From Nostoc edaphicum CCNP1411 (lineage in GTDB: Bacteria; Cyanobacteriota; Cyanobacteriia; Cyanobacteriales; Nostocaceae): DNA of 64,000 nucleotides. Where the stretch lies: NCBI RefSeq assembly GCF_014023275.1, contig NZ_CP054698.1, forward strand, positions 6,409,001 to 6,473,000. Reading direction: 5' to 3'. The notes beneath the pieces were generated by a model, which saw nothing but the letters and a program-made list of their open reading frames with translations, was not told the DNA's origin and did no database searches. A program made the position numbers and the translations under genes. Positions 1 to 7,829 of the stretch are shown here, piece after piece. Numbering within the stretch: the stretch's first letter is position 1; each line of letters starts with the position of its first letter.

Positions 1-1
1 T

Positions 2-184
2 TATAAAAATTTAGATAATCAAAAATCAGTTTGGGGATTAACGACTAACGGTAGAAGTTATCAGTTTGTCTATATCGAACAAGGAAATCCCCCGATTTAT
101 TACCTATTGCCAGAATTAAATTTAATGGAAAGAGAACGTTCAAGTCAGTTGCTACAAGTTTTAAAAGCAATTTGTCAGCTTTGA
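2..184 (+). pseudogene. 3' end of a restriction-endonuclease-like protein (cut by window edge)
   Basis: An open frame enters from the left edge and stops at TGA 182-184, giving about 60 C-terminal residues. They contain WGLTTNGRSYQFVYIE followed by a PELN block and a leucine-rich last helix. This matches, from memory, the end of the small cyanobacterial proteins annotated as type I restriction R-subunit-like (PD-(D/E)XK fold), whose C-terminus reads FVTNGxxFxFxKL. The catalytic part is off the window, so whether the gene is intact cannot be judged. Confidence 0.45.
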
Positions 185-298
185 AAGCATTGATGCTGAA
201 GTTGAGTAAATTAACGATGAAATCAACCAGACATAAAGCACTTAACAGGACAGTTTGACCCAAGTATTAAGGCAATCTACAAGCCAAGGTAACAATTT

Positions 299-472
299 AT
301 GAGTCAAGCCATACCTAAACTAGTAAGCTTTGAAGATTTTGCAGCGTGGCGGCCCGAAGGCGGAAGATATGAATTACATGATGGCGTGATTATTGAAATG
401 CCTCAACCAACTGGTGAACATGAAGATGTTGTTGGCTTTATAGCTAGAAAACTAACAGTACCATCGCACTAA
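299..472 (+). pseudogene. Truncated Uma2-family (DUF820) endonuclease, N-terminal fragment
   Basis: An ATG at 299 opens a 57-codon frame ending at TAA 470-472. It carries the typical Uma2 N-terminus: a short helix, then RYELHDGVIIEMPQPTGEHE, the glycine/histidine segment before the PD-(D/E)XK core. Full Uma2 proteins are about 190-230 aa, as in the two complete copies at 20544-21131 and 53978-54583. The catalytic D and ExK motifs are missing, so this is a decayed copy. It stops 10 bases before the convergent PIN toxin gene. Confidence 0.6.
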
Positions 473-482
473 ATCCCAGCCT

Positions 483-929
483 CTAGCTGTTTATGCTATT
501 GGGATGAATAATAGTAATTCCTTCAACTTCTAGAAAGTCTTTTGGGTTTAGAGTCAAAATATGACTGATGCTATGGGCAAGCACTACTGCTTGTATGCGT
601 AAATCATGGGTGCGTTTACCTGAAATTTTATGAGTTGTAGCGAGGCTAAACCAAAGGCGAAATATATCTGGTGTTTCTTCTAGCCACTCAAACTGATTTA
701 TTAGCATTTGCAACGAGAGTTCGGTTTCTTCTGGTGTCCATCCAAATCCATTTACAGCTACAGGACGAGTGGCTACAACCCAAAATTCAATTAAAACTTG
801 AGATGTAATAAAACATCGATGGTTATTAGATATTAGATACCTGATTGTGCGATGGACAAGATTGTAATCGGGTGAAGCTATATCCCTGGAGCGTAACAGA
901 ATATTAGTATCTAATAAATAATTGGTCAT
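483..929 (-). CDS. PIN-domain toxin (VapC-like ribonuclease)
   Basis: This 148-residue protein starts with NYLLDTNILL, the beta-strand plus first acidic residue of PIN nucleases. It later has an EFWVVATRP segment and a C-terminal ILTLNPKDF motif, where PIN toxins place the last acidic residues before a TxN-x-DF stretch. PIN toxins are Mg-dependent RNases kept inactive by a cognate antitoxin. The start overlaps the stop of the preceding small gene (926-1171) by 4 bases, typical of translational coupling in type II toxin-antitoxin operons. It appears full length. Confidence 0.8.
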   Translation of the reverse strand: MTNYLLDTNILLRSRDIASPDYNLVHRTIRYLISNNHRCFITSQVLIEFWVVATRPVAVNGFGWTPEETELSLQMLINQFEWLEETPDIFRLWFSLATTHKISGKRTHDLRIQAVVLAHSISHILTLNPKDFLEVEGITIIHPNSINS

Positions 930-1171
930 ACTTCATCATCGTAGATATTTTCTCGACGCAAAGCTTCATCATCAAGGTTGGCATAACTTTTTGGTGCTGT
1001 ATCTATCCACTCCTGCCAAAGTAATAATCTCTCTGATGATGTTTTAGGTTTACTAGCTAGAGCTAGTAACGTTAAATTCTTGTTACTAAGTTTTTCTTGA
1101 AAGAGTTTTTGCTCTTCGGGGGAGAGGTTTAGTACCACTTCTACAAGAGAATTAACAAGTTGTACATTCAT
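926..1171 (-). CDS. Putative antitoxin partner of the PIN toxin
   Basis: An 81-residue protein encoded directly upstream of, and overlapping, the PIN toxin gene. The N-terminal half (VQLVNSLVEVVLNLSPEEQ) is helical and the C-terminal part is acidic with a WQEWIDTAPKS segment. This two-part layout is common in cyanobacterial antitoxins of PIN pairs, where the C-terminal tail wraps the toxin. No clear AbrB, Phd or ribbon-helix-helix signature is visible, so the DNA-binding class is not assigned. The antitoxin role is inferred from position, size and overlap. Confidence 0.65.
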   Translation of the reverse strand: MNVQLVNSLVEVVLNLSPEEQKLFQEKLSNKNLTLLALASKPKTSSERLLLWQEWIDTAPKSYANLDDEALRRENIYDDEV

Positions 1172-1405
1172 AGTTATTTATACAATTCACTGGGTCAGTC
1201 TATGCGATGGGCTTTCGCCTTGCCCTGATGCTGCTTTACTATAATACTGACTATTGCTTCTGCCATACAGCAAAAGACATAGCTAATTTCTCGTAGACTT
1301 TAAGCGAACGTTTACAAGCTTTGAGCAATGAGTGGAATACCACTGCACGCCTTTTTGATTAAAGTCAAAAGTCAACTTTGAAAGTAATCGCAAAATCCAG
1401 GACAA

Positions 1406-1567
1406 ATGAGACTACCTTGGGATGAATGGGAAGCAAGTAACCATGAAATAGAACAAGTAGCAAGCAAATTTATCTTTGCTAATTGCTATGACACCCAAAA
1501 AGCTTGCATTGTACTACAAGCACAACAAGAAGAATTTTTTTCTGCCCAGCAGGTAACGGAAACGTAG
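1406..1567 (+). CDS. Short hypothetical ORF, probable N-terminal gene fragment
   Basis: ATG at 1406 opens a 53-residue frame beginning RLPWDEWEASNHEIEQV. Its composition looks like a real protein N-terminus, but it ends abruptly at TAG 1565 near a change in sequence character. I recognise no family. It is most likely the start of a truncated gene, because the flanking 1.2-1.4 kb and 1.57-1.63 kb hold only intergenic-type sequence. The frame may not be expressed. Confidence 0.25.
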   Translation: MRLPWDEWEASNHEIEQVASKFIFANCYDTQKACIVLQAQQEEFFSAQQVTET

Positions 1568-1627
1568 AAACCGCAATACTTCGTGCGAAATTACTAGTTT
1601 GTGAATCTTCACAATTTCCTGTAAACC

Positions 1628-2707
1628 TTATATGTTACAGCTTACAAGTCTCCACGCGAGAAAAGACGCGAACGACTGTAGCCGTATCCCCCCAGTAAAC
1701 GTCTTCTTAAGTCCCTCAAATGGATAGTTCCCAAAAGCAGGCAAATGTCCCTGCGGAGAATTTGTAGTAAAGGTCAGGTCTGAGTAAGATAGCCAGTCTT
1801 TTATACCTTTTCGCCATCCAATGCGATCGCCAAACTTTTGGTAGTCATTTCCAACGCTTTCCCAAATCTGCTTTTGCACACTAAACCCAAAGTGCCCATT
1901 GCTGTATTTTACCCACAGTTGGTCAATCGTGCGTAAGTCAGTGCAAGGAAAGTTATTAATAGATTCAGCATCAAGCCAGCCTTGTTGTTCTTTGCCAGTG
2001 GCTTTGAGCATAACAACCAGAGTTTCTTGATCAGCTTCTTTCCAATTCCCTGCTTTAAGTAAATCGCGCAATCGCGTATAGTCTACACTCTTCTCAGAGG
2101 AAAGGTCATCAGTTTCCTGTGTTAGTTTTGCGGTGGTTGTTTGAGTAGATTGCGGTTTTTGTTGCCGCCTCTCGATTTTTTCTTTGAGTATGCGAATGGC
2201 TGTCTGTTGTCCCAATAGATTTGCTTGTTCTTGTTCCCGTGGTCGTTCCTTCTTTAGCTTCTCAGCAGTCGCCCGAATCCCTTTAGCTACATCTGTGAAG
2301 GCTTCATCTTGATTATGCCAATGCCTTGACACTACAGGTTCAGCATTCTTAGGCAAAGCTTGAAGTTTTCCAAACGGTGCGCCATTCCAATCAACACTTC
2401 GCAGAATAACCGGGATAACACAAGCCTCTCCAGTATGGTGACGTTGTATTGCCTTTTTAACTTCGACATCCCAGCAATATTTAGAAAAAAGAAAATCTGA
2501 ACTGATGAGCAACAGAATGATGTCGGCGGTGTTTAGATTATCGTTAATTTGGTAATCCCACTCCTCTCCAGGTAGTATCCTGCGATCGCACCAACTTGAA
2601 ATCACACCCTGCCATTCTAAGATAGCCAGGTGTTTAGCTAGTTCATCCCGTAGAGTTTCGTCTTTGTGAGAGTAAGAAAAGAAAAGCTTTAACGATACCT
2701 CTGGCAT
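1628..2707 (-). CDS. TIR-domain protein fused to a GUN4 (tetrapyrrole-binding) domain
   Basis: A 359-residue two-domain protein. Residues 5-140 form a TIR fold: LKLFFSYSHKDE (strand A and box 1), a central IILLLISSDF, then SKYCWDVEVKKAI, where the glutamate is in the position of the NAD-cleaving residue of bacterial TIRs. Residues 150-200 are a charged linker (KKERPREQEQA). Residues 208-359 match GUN4: a LRDLLKAGNWKEADQET helix, the ESINNFPCTDLRTIDQLWV segment, and KFGDRIGWRKGIKDW. GUN4 proteins bind Mg-protoporphyrin or bilins. NADase activity is not proven, and the pairing suggests a ligand-gated TIR effector. It is flanked by remnants and a palindromic repeat and stands alone. Confidence 0.85.
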   Translation of the reverse strand: MPEVSLKLFFSYSHKDETLRDELAKHLAILEWQGVISSWCDRRILPGEEWDYQINDNLNTADIILLLISSDFLFSKYCWDVEVKKAIQRHHTGEACVIPVILRSVDWNGAPFGKLQALPKNAEPVVSRHWHNQDEAFTDVAKGIRATAEKLKKERPREQEQANLLGQQTAIRILKEKIERRQQKPQSTQTTTAKLTQETDDLSSEKSVDYTRLRDLLKAGNWKEADQETLVVMLKATGKEQQGWLDAESINNFPCTDLRTIDQLWVKYSNGHFGFSVQKQIWESVGNDYQKFGDRIGWRKGIKDWLSYSDLTFTTNSPQGHLPAFGNYPFEGLKKTFTGGIRLQSFASFLAWRLVSCNI

Positions 2708-2817
2708 TTTTGGTCTATGGAGTAGGATAAATCATGCTTTAAGCAAATTATAGTGTTTTTAGCTGATTTGCTTGAGAACTAACGCCAATAGCTAGAGCAA
2801 AAGTTATGACAACAAGC

Positions 2818-2935
2818 CCGCCTCAGAATAAATTCTGAGTCTAATAGCGAAAGTCGTCTAAAGACGACTGAGAAGAGGTTATAGTCCGTTTTAACGGACT
2901 TTAGCTATTAGCCCGGAACTTTAGTTCTGGGCGGT
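2818..2935. repeat. Cluster of nested palindromes, MITE-like
   Basis: In the 330-base gap between the TIR-GUN4 gene and glyK lie four consecutive short palindromes: CTCAGAATAAATTCTGAG, AGTCGTCTAAAGACGACT, AGTCCGTTTTAACGGACT and GCCCGGAACTTTAGTTCTGGGC. The second and third are enclosed by CTAATAGC ... GCTATTAG (2841-2848 and 2903-2910). A related ACTTTAGTTCTGGGT ... ACCCAG motif recurs near 34270-34295, so this is probably a dispersed, non-autonomous repeat. Confidence 0.6.
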
Positions 2936-3033
2936 TTATGTCTCAATACGGTTGGGTTGAAGAATGAAACCCAAACCCAACTTATATCTTAGAAATTACA
3001 AATTACGAACTTGTACTGAGCGTAGCCGAAGTA

Positions 3034-4047
3034 TTACGAATTAGCCCGATCGCAATAAACTTCACCAAAGCTATGATCAGTATGGATCTCAATCACTAGA
3101 TCAACTGCTGTTGCATCTTTTACCAACGGTTTGATGAATAATTCCGGGTGGAGCGATCGCCAAAAATAATTGACAAATTTCTCTATCTCTGCATTGCTCA
3201 TCCCCGATTTACCCGCAGCAATCATCTGCTGTTCCGCCTGTTTGCGCCACTCCAAAGAACAGCGATAATCGGTGGGATATAGCACAATCAAACTGTCTAA
3301 TCGCTTCCAGAGTGGTAGATAATCTTGGAGGCGAAGATTCATATCACGGGCAAATGCTCTATCTTCATCTGTGAGAATTGGCGGCGGTGCAGTATCAAAT
3401 ACATCTGCGTTAATTGGACGAACACCCACAAACCAACCTTCAAATAGTACAATGTCTATGTTTGTGACTATTTCTGGAGTGGTGCGATCGCCAGCACCTC
3501 CAAAAGCTGATTTATCAAAGCGGGGAACCATCACTGGACTTTGCGATTGGCGAATTTGATCTAGTACTTTTAAACCTAAGTCTATATCGTGGGTTCCTGG
3601 TGGGCCGCGCCAAATCAAGCGGGGATCTTGCTGTGTTAAAAGTAAGCGATCGCTGTAAGTTTTATATAAGTCATCTAAAGATAAACTCACAGTCCGGTAT
3701 CCCAAGCGATCGAGAATCAAGCTGAGAACCTTGGACATTGTGGTTTTACCAGTACCTTGTCCTCCCAAAATTCCCTGAATCAGAGGGCGTTTTAACTGTT
3801 GACGCTGCGATGCTAGTTTGATCCCCAAAGGTAGCCACAAGTCCCACAATACCTGTAACATTTCCTTGGGTTCGATTTTGAGGCTAGTTTCGCAAAATTC
3901 GTTAAAAGCTGGTAAGACAGATTTTAGTAAATGCGATCGCCTTTCGATCACTTCATCTACATTTTCCGGCGTGATCCCAAAAGCTTTAGCCCTTGACTTA
4001 TCTGCTAACGCCGCTTCTCTTGCTTCCTGCGTCCCCATCTCTTTCAT
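3034..4047 (-). CDS. glyK: D-glycerate 3-kinase
   Basis: A P-loop kinase of about 337 residues (334 if the internal MGTQ start is used). It has Walker A GILGGQGTGKTTMSKVL near residue 90, the SLDDLYKTY motif, DPRLIWRGPPGTHDIDLG and the IVLFEGWFVG strand. This is the plant/cyanobacterial glycerate kinase signature of the uridine-kinase-like superfamily. It phosphorylates D-glycerate to 3-phosphoglycerate in the last step of the photorespiratory C2 cycle, in the cytosol. It lies 8 bases downstream of the Ycf20-like gene on the same strand, so the two are probably co-transcribed. Length is normal and no key residue is missing. Confidence 0.9.
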   Translation of the reverse strand: MKEMGTQEAREAALADKSRAKAFGITPENVDEVIERRSHLLKSVLPAFNEFCETSLKIEPKEMLQVLWDLWLPLGIKLASQRQQLKRPLIQGILGGQGTGKTTMSKVLSLILDRLGYRTVSLSLDDLYKTYSDRLLLTQQDPRLIWRGPPGTHDIDLGLKVLDQIRQSQSPVMVPRFDKSAFGGAGDRTTPEIVTNIDIVLFEGWFVGVRPINADVFDTAPPPILTDEDRAFARDMNLRLQDYLPLWKRLDSLIVLYPTDYRCSLEWRKQAEQQMIAAGKSGMSNAEIEKFVNYFWRSLHPELFIKPLVKDATAVDLVIEIHTDHSFGEVYCDRANS

Positions 4048-4055
4048 CCCCCATC

Positions 4056-4388
4056 CTACGATCCCAGCTTAAAGGCTTCGAGAAACAGTCCGTAGGTGAA
4101 ACCAACTTTGAAGAGATTTAGTGATTCTACCAAGAGCGATCGCTTGGCGAAAAAGCTCTGACTGTAAAATATTCTACTGGTCACTTCCGTCAACACTACT
4201 AAGAAAGCAGCTACCATAATGTCTAATACACCCTGTTGACCGGCTGTAGTGGAAATTACGTTTGCCAGAAAAAAACCGAACAAAAAACTAATTATTAGTA
4301 ACGATAGTCGCCGCCAAGGATTTAAAAACCATTGCCCCAAGCGTGTAGCAATGGCATCCAACAAGTTATTGAGACGAGTGTTTTGCAT
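4056..4388 (-). CDS. Ycf20-like membrane protein (DUF565)
   Basis: A 110-residue protein with two hydrophobic segments, near residues 28-50 (LLIISFLFGFFLANVIST) and 57-75, followed by an amphipathic C-terminal helix LNLFKVGFTYGLFLEAFKLG. The pattern LNxxWRRLSLxxISFLFGFFLAN is that of the Ycf20/DUF565 family, which is restricted to cyanobacteria and plastids. Plastid relatives are linked to thermal dissipation of light energy; the cyanobacterial role is not settled. It is the first gene of a probable two-gene unit with glyK. Confidence 0.8.
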   Translation of the reverse strand: MQNTRLNNLLDAIATRLGQWFLNPWRRLSLLIISFLFGFFLANVISTTAGQQGVLDIMVAAFLVVLTEVTSRIFYSQSFFAKRSLLVESLNLFKVGFTYGLFLEAFKLGS

Positions 4389-4605
4389 CAGAGGGACTTC
4401 TGGGGAAAAGTCAAGATATCTTGAAATATCTCTTCTATATTAAGGAGGATATCGGTTTTAGCCTAAGCTTGTTTGTTAATATTATAGATATGTGCTGGGC
4501 TTCCAGTGTTGATTCAAATTTGCACGTACTATCATCTTTAAGAAACTACAGTCCCTTAAGGGGCGCTTATTGTAACAAAAGATGAAATATGCATCTTAGA
4601 TTTCT

Positions 4606-4830
4606 CTAAGATTTGGCAAAGGATGCCTTATTGAAGCCGTTAGCGGTTTCAATAAAGTTTTCTTTCTTATACAAATTAATTGGCTGGATGAGTATCAAAT
4701 CTTCCGGTTCTTATACAAGCCTACGGGCAATACACAAAGCAATAAGTGTCTGTAATCCTTGTTTATCCAACATCAAGGAAATTATTTTCTCCACATATTT
4801 TCTCACCAAAATGATACTTATAATACATTA
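4606..4830 (-). pseudogene. Possible decayed coding remnant
   Basis: The 4.45-4.95 kb gap has no clear gene. On the minus strand, one frame reads VRKYVEKIISLMLD then, after a single TAA, EPEDLILIQPINLYKKENF before stopping at TAG (4606-4608). The amino-acid composition on both sides of the internal stop is protein-like, suggesting one gene broken by a nonsense change. I do not recognise the family, and the start is not identifiable. Confidence 0.2.
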
Positions 4831-4946
4831 GCGTGCCTAATTTTCAAAAAGCCTATAGTAAGCTACTTTCTATGATTAGCTTTTGTGATAATAGGCTAGT
4901 ATTTGGTCAAGCCTAGACAAAATATTTATTTCTAATAACTATCAAT

Positions 4947-5573
4947 ATGAAATCCTCAGTATATCGTAACGTCGGTGTTACCGCTTCTTGCTTGGGACTG
5001 CTTGTTGCTCTGGTGGGATACTTTGGAGTTAGCATATCCTTTGAGTCTACAAACCCAGATACATCTTCACAACTGCCAACTGAAACTCAAGAGTGGGAAG
5101 CAACTTCTGTTTCACCTGAAAAAAGTATTTCCGCTAACCTATCTACTCCAGCAACGACTCCAACCAATCAAGTAGAACAAAGTAGTAAAGAGAATACTTA
5201 TCCTGTCTTGGCAGAGCGTGATAAATCAACTAGCATTGCCAAGGAACAAGGGACTTTGCGGATGAGCAATCAAACAAATCAGCCTGTACGGCTGGCTCTA
5301 CTGGCGCGACAGTCAGTAGCAAAAGGCTCTAGTAGTAAACAAGCTAACTATGATCTACCGGCACATTGGGATTTTGCTCCCCAAGAAGGTAGTGAGAAGG
5401 GATTGGTTCTATCCTTACCTCAGAATAATTTAAAGCTGGAGAAAGGGGATATTTTAGTTGCTTTTGCACAAGATGGTTCCCGTCGTTACTGGGGCCCTTA
5501 TGTTGTCGGCGAAACTCAATTACCTAAATGGAATTCCCAAAACAGAGAATGGCAACTAGTACTGAGTCAATAA
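4947..5573 (+). CDS. Hypothetical exported or membrane-anchored protein
   Basis: A 208-residue protein with an N-terminal hydrophobic helix at residues 10-30 (TASCLGLLVALVGYFGVS) after a short positively charged start. This fits a signal peptide or membrane anchor. A Ser/Thr/Gln-rich linker follows (to about residue 100), then a globular C-terminal part with RLALLARQ, YDLPAHWDFAPQEGS and KGDILVAFAQDGSRRYWGPY. The second half looks folded and conserved, but I cannot name a family. It precedes the GT39 gene by 150 bases in the same direction and could share its envelope context. Confidence 0.7.
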   Translation: MKSSVYRNVGVTASCLGLLVALVGYFGVSISFESTNPDTSSQLPTETQEWEATSVSPEKSISANLSTPATTPTNQVEQSSKENTYPVLAERDKSTSIAKEQGTLRMSNQTNQPVRLALLARQSVAKGSSSKQANYDLPAHWDFAPQEGSEKGLVLSLPQNNLKLEKGDILVAFAQDGSRRYWGPYVVGETQLPKWNSQNREWQLVLSQ

Positions 5574-5722
5574 ATGCGGTAGCGGCGCGTTGCGCCAGTG
5601 CTAAGTAGTAAAAATGTTAAATTTTAAGTTTATAACTCAGTATTTAACACTTGTTTTGTTGAAGAAGAACAAAATATAGATAATCAACGACTATTGATTA
5701 GTGATTGTTGACTATTGACTAA

Positions 5723-7699
5723 ATGAGAATGAAATTGAGTGTTAATCGCACTGTTGATCAGTGGTTCAACAAAATAGGAAAGAATCCAGCCCTTGGTCTA
5801 ACTGTGTCGATTTTGTGGTTGATGGTGGTTGGCTGGATAGCTTTTGGGTGGAATTTGGGCAACATTGGCTTGATTGATGAGACAGAGCCGTTGTTTGCCG
5901 AAGCTTCTCGCCAGATGTTCGTCACAGGTGATTGGATTACCCCATTTTTCAATGGTGACACTCGTTTCGATAAACCTGCTTTAATTTATTGGTGTCAGGC
6001 GATCGCATATTACATTATTGGTGTAAATGAGTGGGCAGTACGTCTCCCTTCTGCGATCGCAGCTTTCGGCTTAGTTTGTTTGGCTTTTTACACCGTACAC
6101 TGGTACTTGGGTAAACAAGACGAATTAGAACAAGTTTCACGTCCTACTCGCCGCTACTCAACATCTTTCATGGCCGCAGCGCTTATGGCGCTCAATGGCG
6201 AAACTATTATTTGGGCGAGAATCGGCGTCTCTGATATGCTGCTCACCGGATGCATGGCATCAGCTTTGTTATGTTTCTTTCTAGGGTATGCGGGGAAGGG
6301 AGGGAGCAGGGAGCAGGGAGCAGGGGGAGCAGGGGGCAGGGAGCAGGGAGAAAGGGAGAAGAGTTTTCCCCTCTTCCCCCCGCACCCCGCCCCTCTGCCT
6401 CTTTTCAATGCCCAATCCCCAATGCCCCATGCCCTATTCCCTAATAAGTGGTACTTAGCATTTTATGTACTGATTGCTGGCGCAATTTTAACTAAAGGGC
6501 CAGTGGGAATTGTTTTACCAGGGTTAATTATTGTCGCCTTTTTGCTGTATGTAGGAAAGTTCCTAGAGGTGTTGCGGGAAATGCGCGTCCTCGTGGGTAT
6601 ACTGATAATTCTCGGTTTGTCAGTGCCCTGGTATGCTTTAGTAATTTGGCGCAATGGCTGGAATTTCATTAATGCCTTTTTTGGTTATCACAACCTAGAA
6701 CGCTTTACAGAAGTAGTTAATGGTCACTCAGCACCTTGGTATTTTTACTTCTTGGTGGTGCTGTTGGGTTTTGCTCCATACTCCGTGTATTTACCAGCCT
6801 CTATAGTAAGATTAAAGTTTTGGCAGCGATCGCATTGGAGTTCCCAAGAACGTTTTCAGCAATTTGGTTTATTTGCGTGGTTCTGGTTTGCTGGCATCTT
6901 TGGCTTTTTCAGCATTGCTGTCACCAAACTTCCTAGCTACGTATTGCCTTTAATGCCAGCAGCAGCAATCCTGGTAGCCCTGTTATGGAGCGACCTTTTC
7001 CAAGATAAGGATACACGGCAAACAATTTCTGTTTCTTCCTCTCCCACTCCTCCCATCTCCTTGTCTTTTCTGCGAGTGAGTGGTTGGGTGAATGTAATAT
7101 TTTTATCAGTTCTGTCAACAGCACTGTTTAACATAACTCAGATATTAGGTAGCGATCCAGCTATAACTAACTTCCACGAACTAATTAAACAATCTGGTTT
7201 ACCAGTAATCGCTGGTGTAATTTGGCTTGTTTGTGCAGTTGTAGTTGCAGGGTTACTATTGAGTCGCCGCTGGAACTACATTATCGGTATTAACTTGCTG
7301 GGGTTTGTGGCGTTTTTGATTTTTGTTTTAACACCTGCTTCGTTCTTTATTGATCGAGAACGTCAATTACCCTTAAGGGAGTTGTCTGCCGTCATTTTAG
7401 AAGCAAAACAACCAAATGAAGAATTGATCATGCTTGGCTTCAAAAAGCCTAGTGTGGTATTTTACAGCAACATCCACATAAATTATTTAAGATTTCCCCA
7501 AGAGGCTACAGAGCATATTCAAAATCAGGCTGCGAAGGGACTACAACCTCCCTCCCTCCTGCTGTTGGCTGAACAGAAAAAGTTTTTACAAATGGACTTA
7601 CAGCCAGATGATTACAAGAGTTTATCGACCAAGGGTGCTTATAACTTGGTTAGAATTCCTTTTAAGAAAAAGAAAAATGAAAAAATAGATATATCGTAA
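5723..7699 (+). CDS. GT39/ArnT-like membrane glycosyltransferase
   Basis: A 658-residue multi-pass protein. Its first periplasmic loop has [17 protein letters not shown] and the [18 protein letters not shown] stretch, the signature of the ArnT/PMT (GT39) family with the acidic catalytic pair. About 10-12 hydrophobic helices follow. Such enzymes move sugars from polyprenyl-phosphate carriers to lipids or proteins at the outer face of the membrane. Residues about 191-241 are Gly/Arg/Glu- then Pro-rich, and are encoded by a tandem-repeat insertion (separate entry) in a cytoplasmic or periplasmic loop. The frame stays open through it and resumes with [20 protein letters not shown]. The acceptor is unknown. 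Confidence 0.85.
   Translation: MRMKLSVNRTVDQWFNKIGKNPALGLTVSILWLMVVGWIAFGWNLGNIGLIDETEPLFAEASRQMFVTGDWITPFFNGDTRFDKPALIYWCQAIAYYIIGVNEWAVRLPSAIAAFGLVCLAFYTVHWYLGKQDELEQVSRPTRRYSTSFMAAALMALNGETIIWARIGVSDMLLTGCMASALLCFFLGYAGKGGSREQGAGGAGGREQGEREKSFPLFPPHPAPLPLFNAQSPMPHALFPNKWYLAFYVLIAGAILTKGPVGIVLPGLIIVAFLLYVGKFLEVLREMRVLVGILIILGLSVPWYALVIWRNGWNFINAFFGYHNLERFTEVVNGHSAPWYFYFLVVLLGFAPYSVYLPASIVRLKFWQRSHWSSQERFQQFGLFAWFWFAGIFGFFSIAVTKLPSYVLPLMPAAAILVALLWSDLFQDKDTRQTISVSSSPTPPISLSFLRVSGWVNVIFLSVLSTALFNITQILGSDPAITNFHELIKQSGLPVIAGVIWLVCAVVVAGLLLSRRWNYIIGINLLGFVAFLIFVLTPASFFIDRERQLPLRELSAVILEAKQPNEELIMLGFKKPSVVFYSNIHINYLRFPQEATEHIQNQAAKGLQPPSLLLLAEQKKFLQMDLQPDDYKSLSTKGAYNLVRIPFKKKKNEKIDIS
6297..6446. 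repeat. In-frame short-tandem-repeat insertion inside the GT39 gene
   Basis: The block starts with iterations of GGGAGCA/GGGAGCAGG and ends with a run of CCCCAATGCC/CCCATGCC-type units. These are the purine- and pyrimidine-rich heptamer repeats that otherwise occupy gaps between genes (compare 7703-7829 and 16690-16742). Here the block adds about 50 codons of low-complexity sequence without a stop or frameshift. Confidence 0.8.
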
Positions 7700-7702
7700 T
7701 TG

Positions 7703-7829
7703 GGAATTGGGCATTGGGCATTGGGCATTGGGAATTGGGCATTGGGCATTGGGCATTGGGTATGTTTATTCTCCTCATCTTCCCCATTCCCCATTCCCCA
7801 TTCCCCATTCCCCATTCCCCATTCCCATT
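7703..7829. repeat. Heptamer tandem repeats with opposing polarity
   Basis: From 7703 the sequence is built of GGGCATT / GGGAATT heptamers. After a short AT-rich spacer, 7780-7827 is built of CCCATTC heptamers, so the two halves are roughly inverted and could form a long hairpin. It lies between the 3' ends of the converging GT39 and histidine-kinase genes and abuts both stop codons. Confidence 0.85.

Noticed and set aside
4613..4831. 72-residue plus-strand frame in the gap before 4947
   Set aside because: No motif and a rare-codon composition. The minus-strand frame of the same stretch looks more protein-like.
7703..7829. Transcription terminator between the converging genes
   Set aside because: The inverted heptamer runs could pair, but they have no defined stem with a T-run. 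Better described as tandem repeats.
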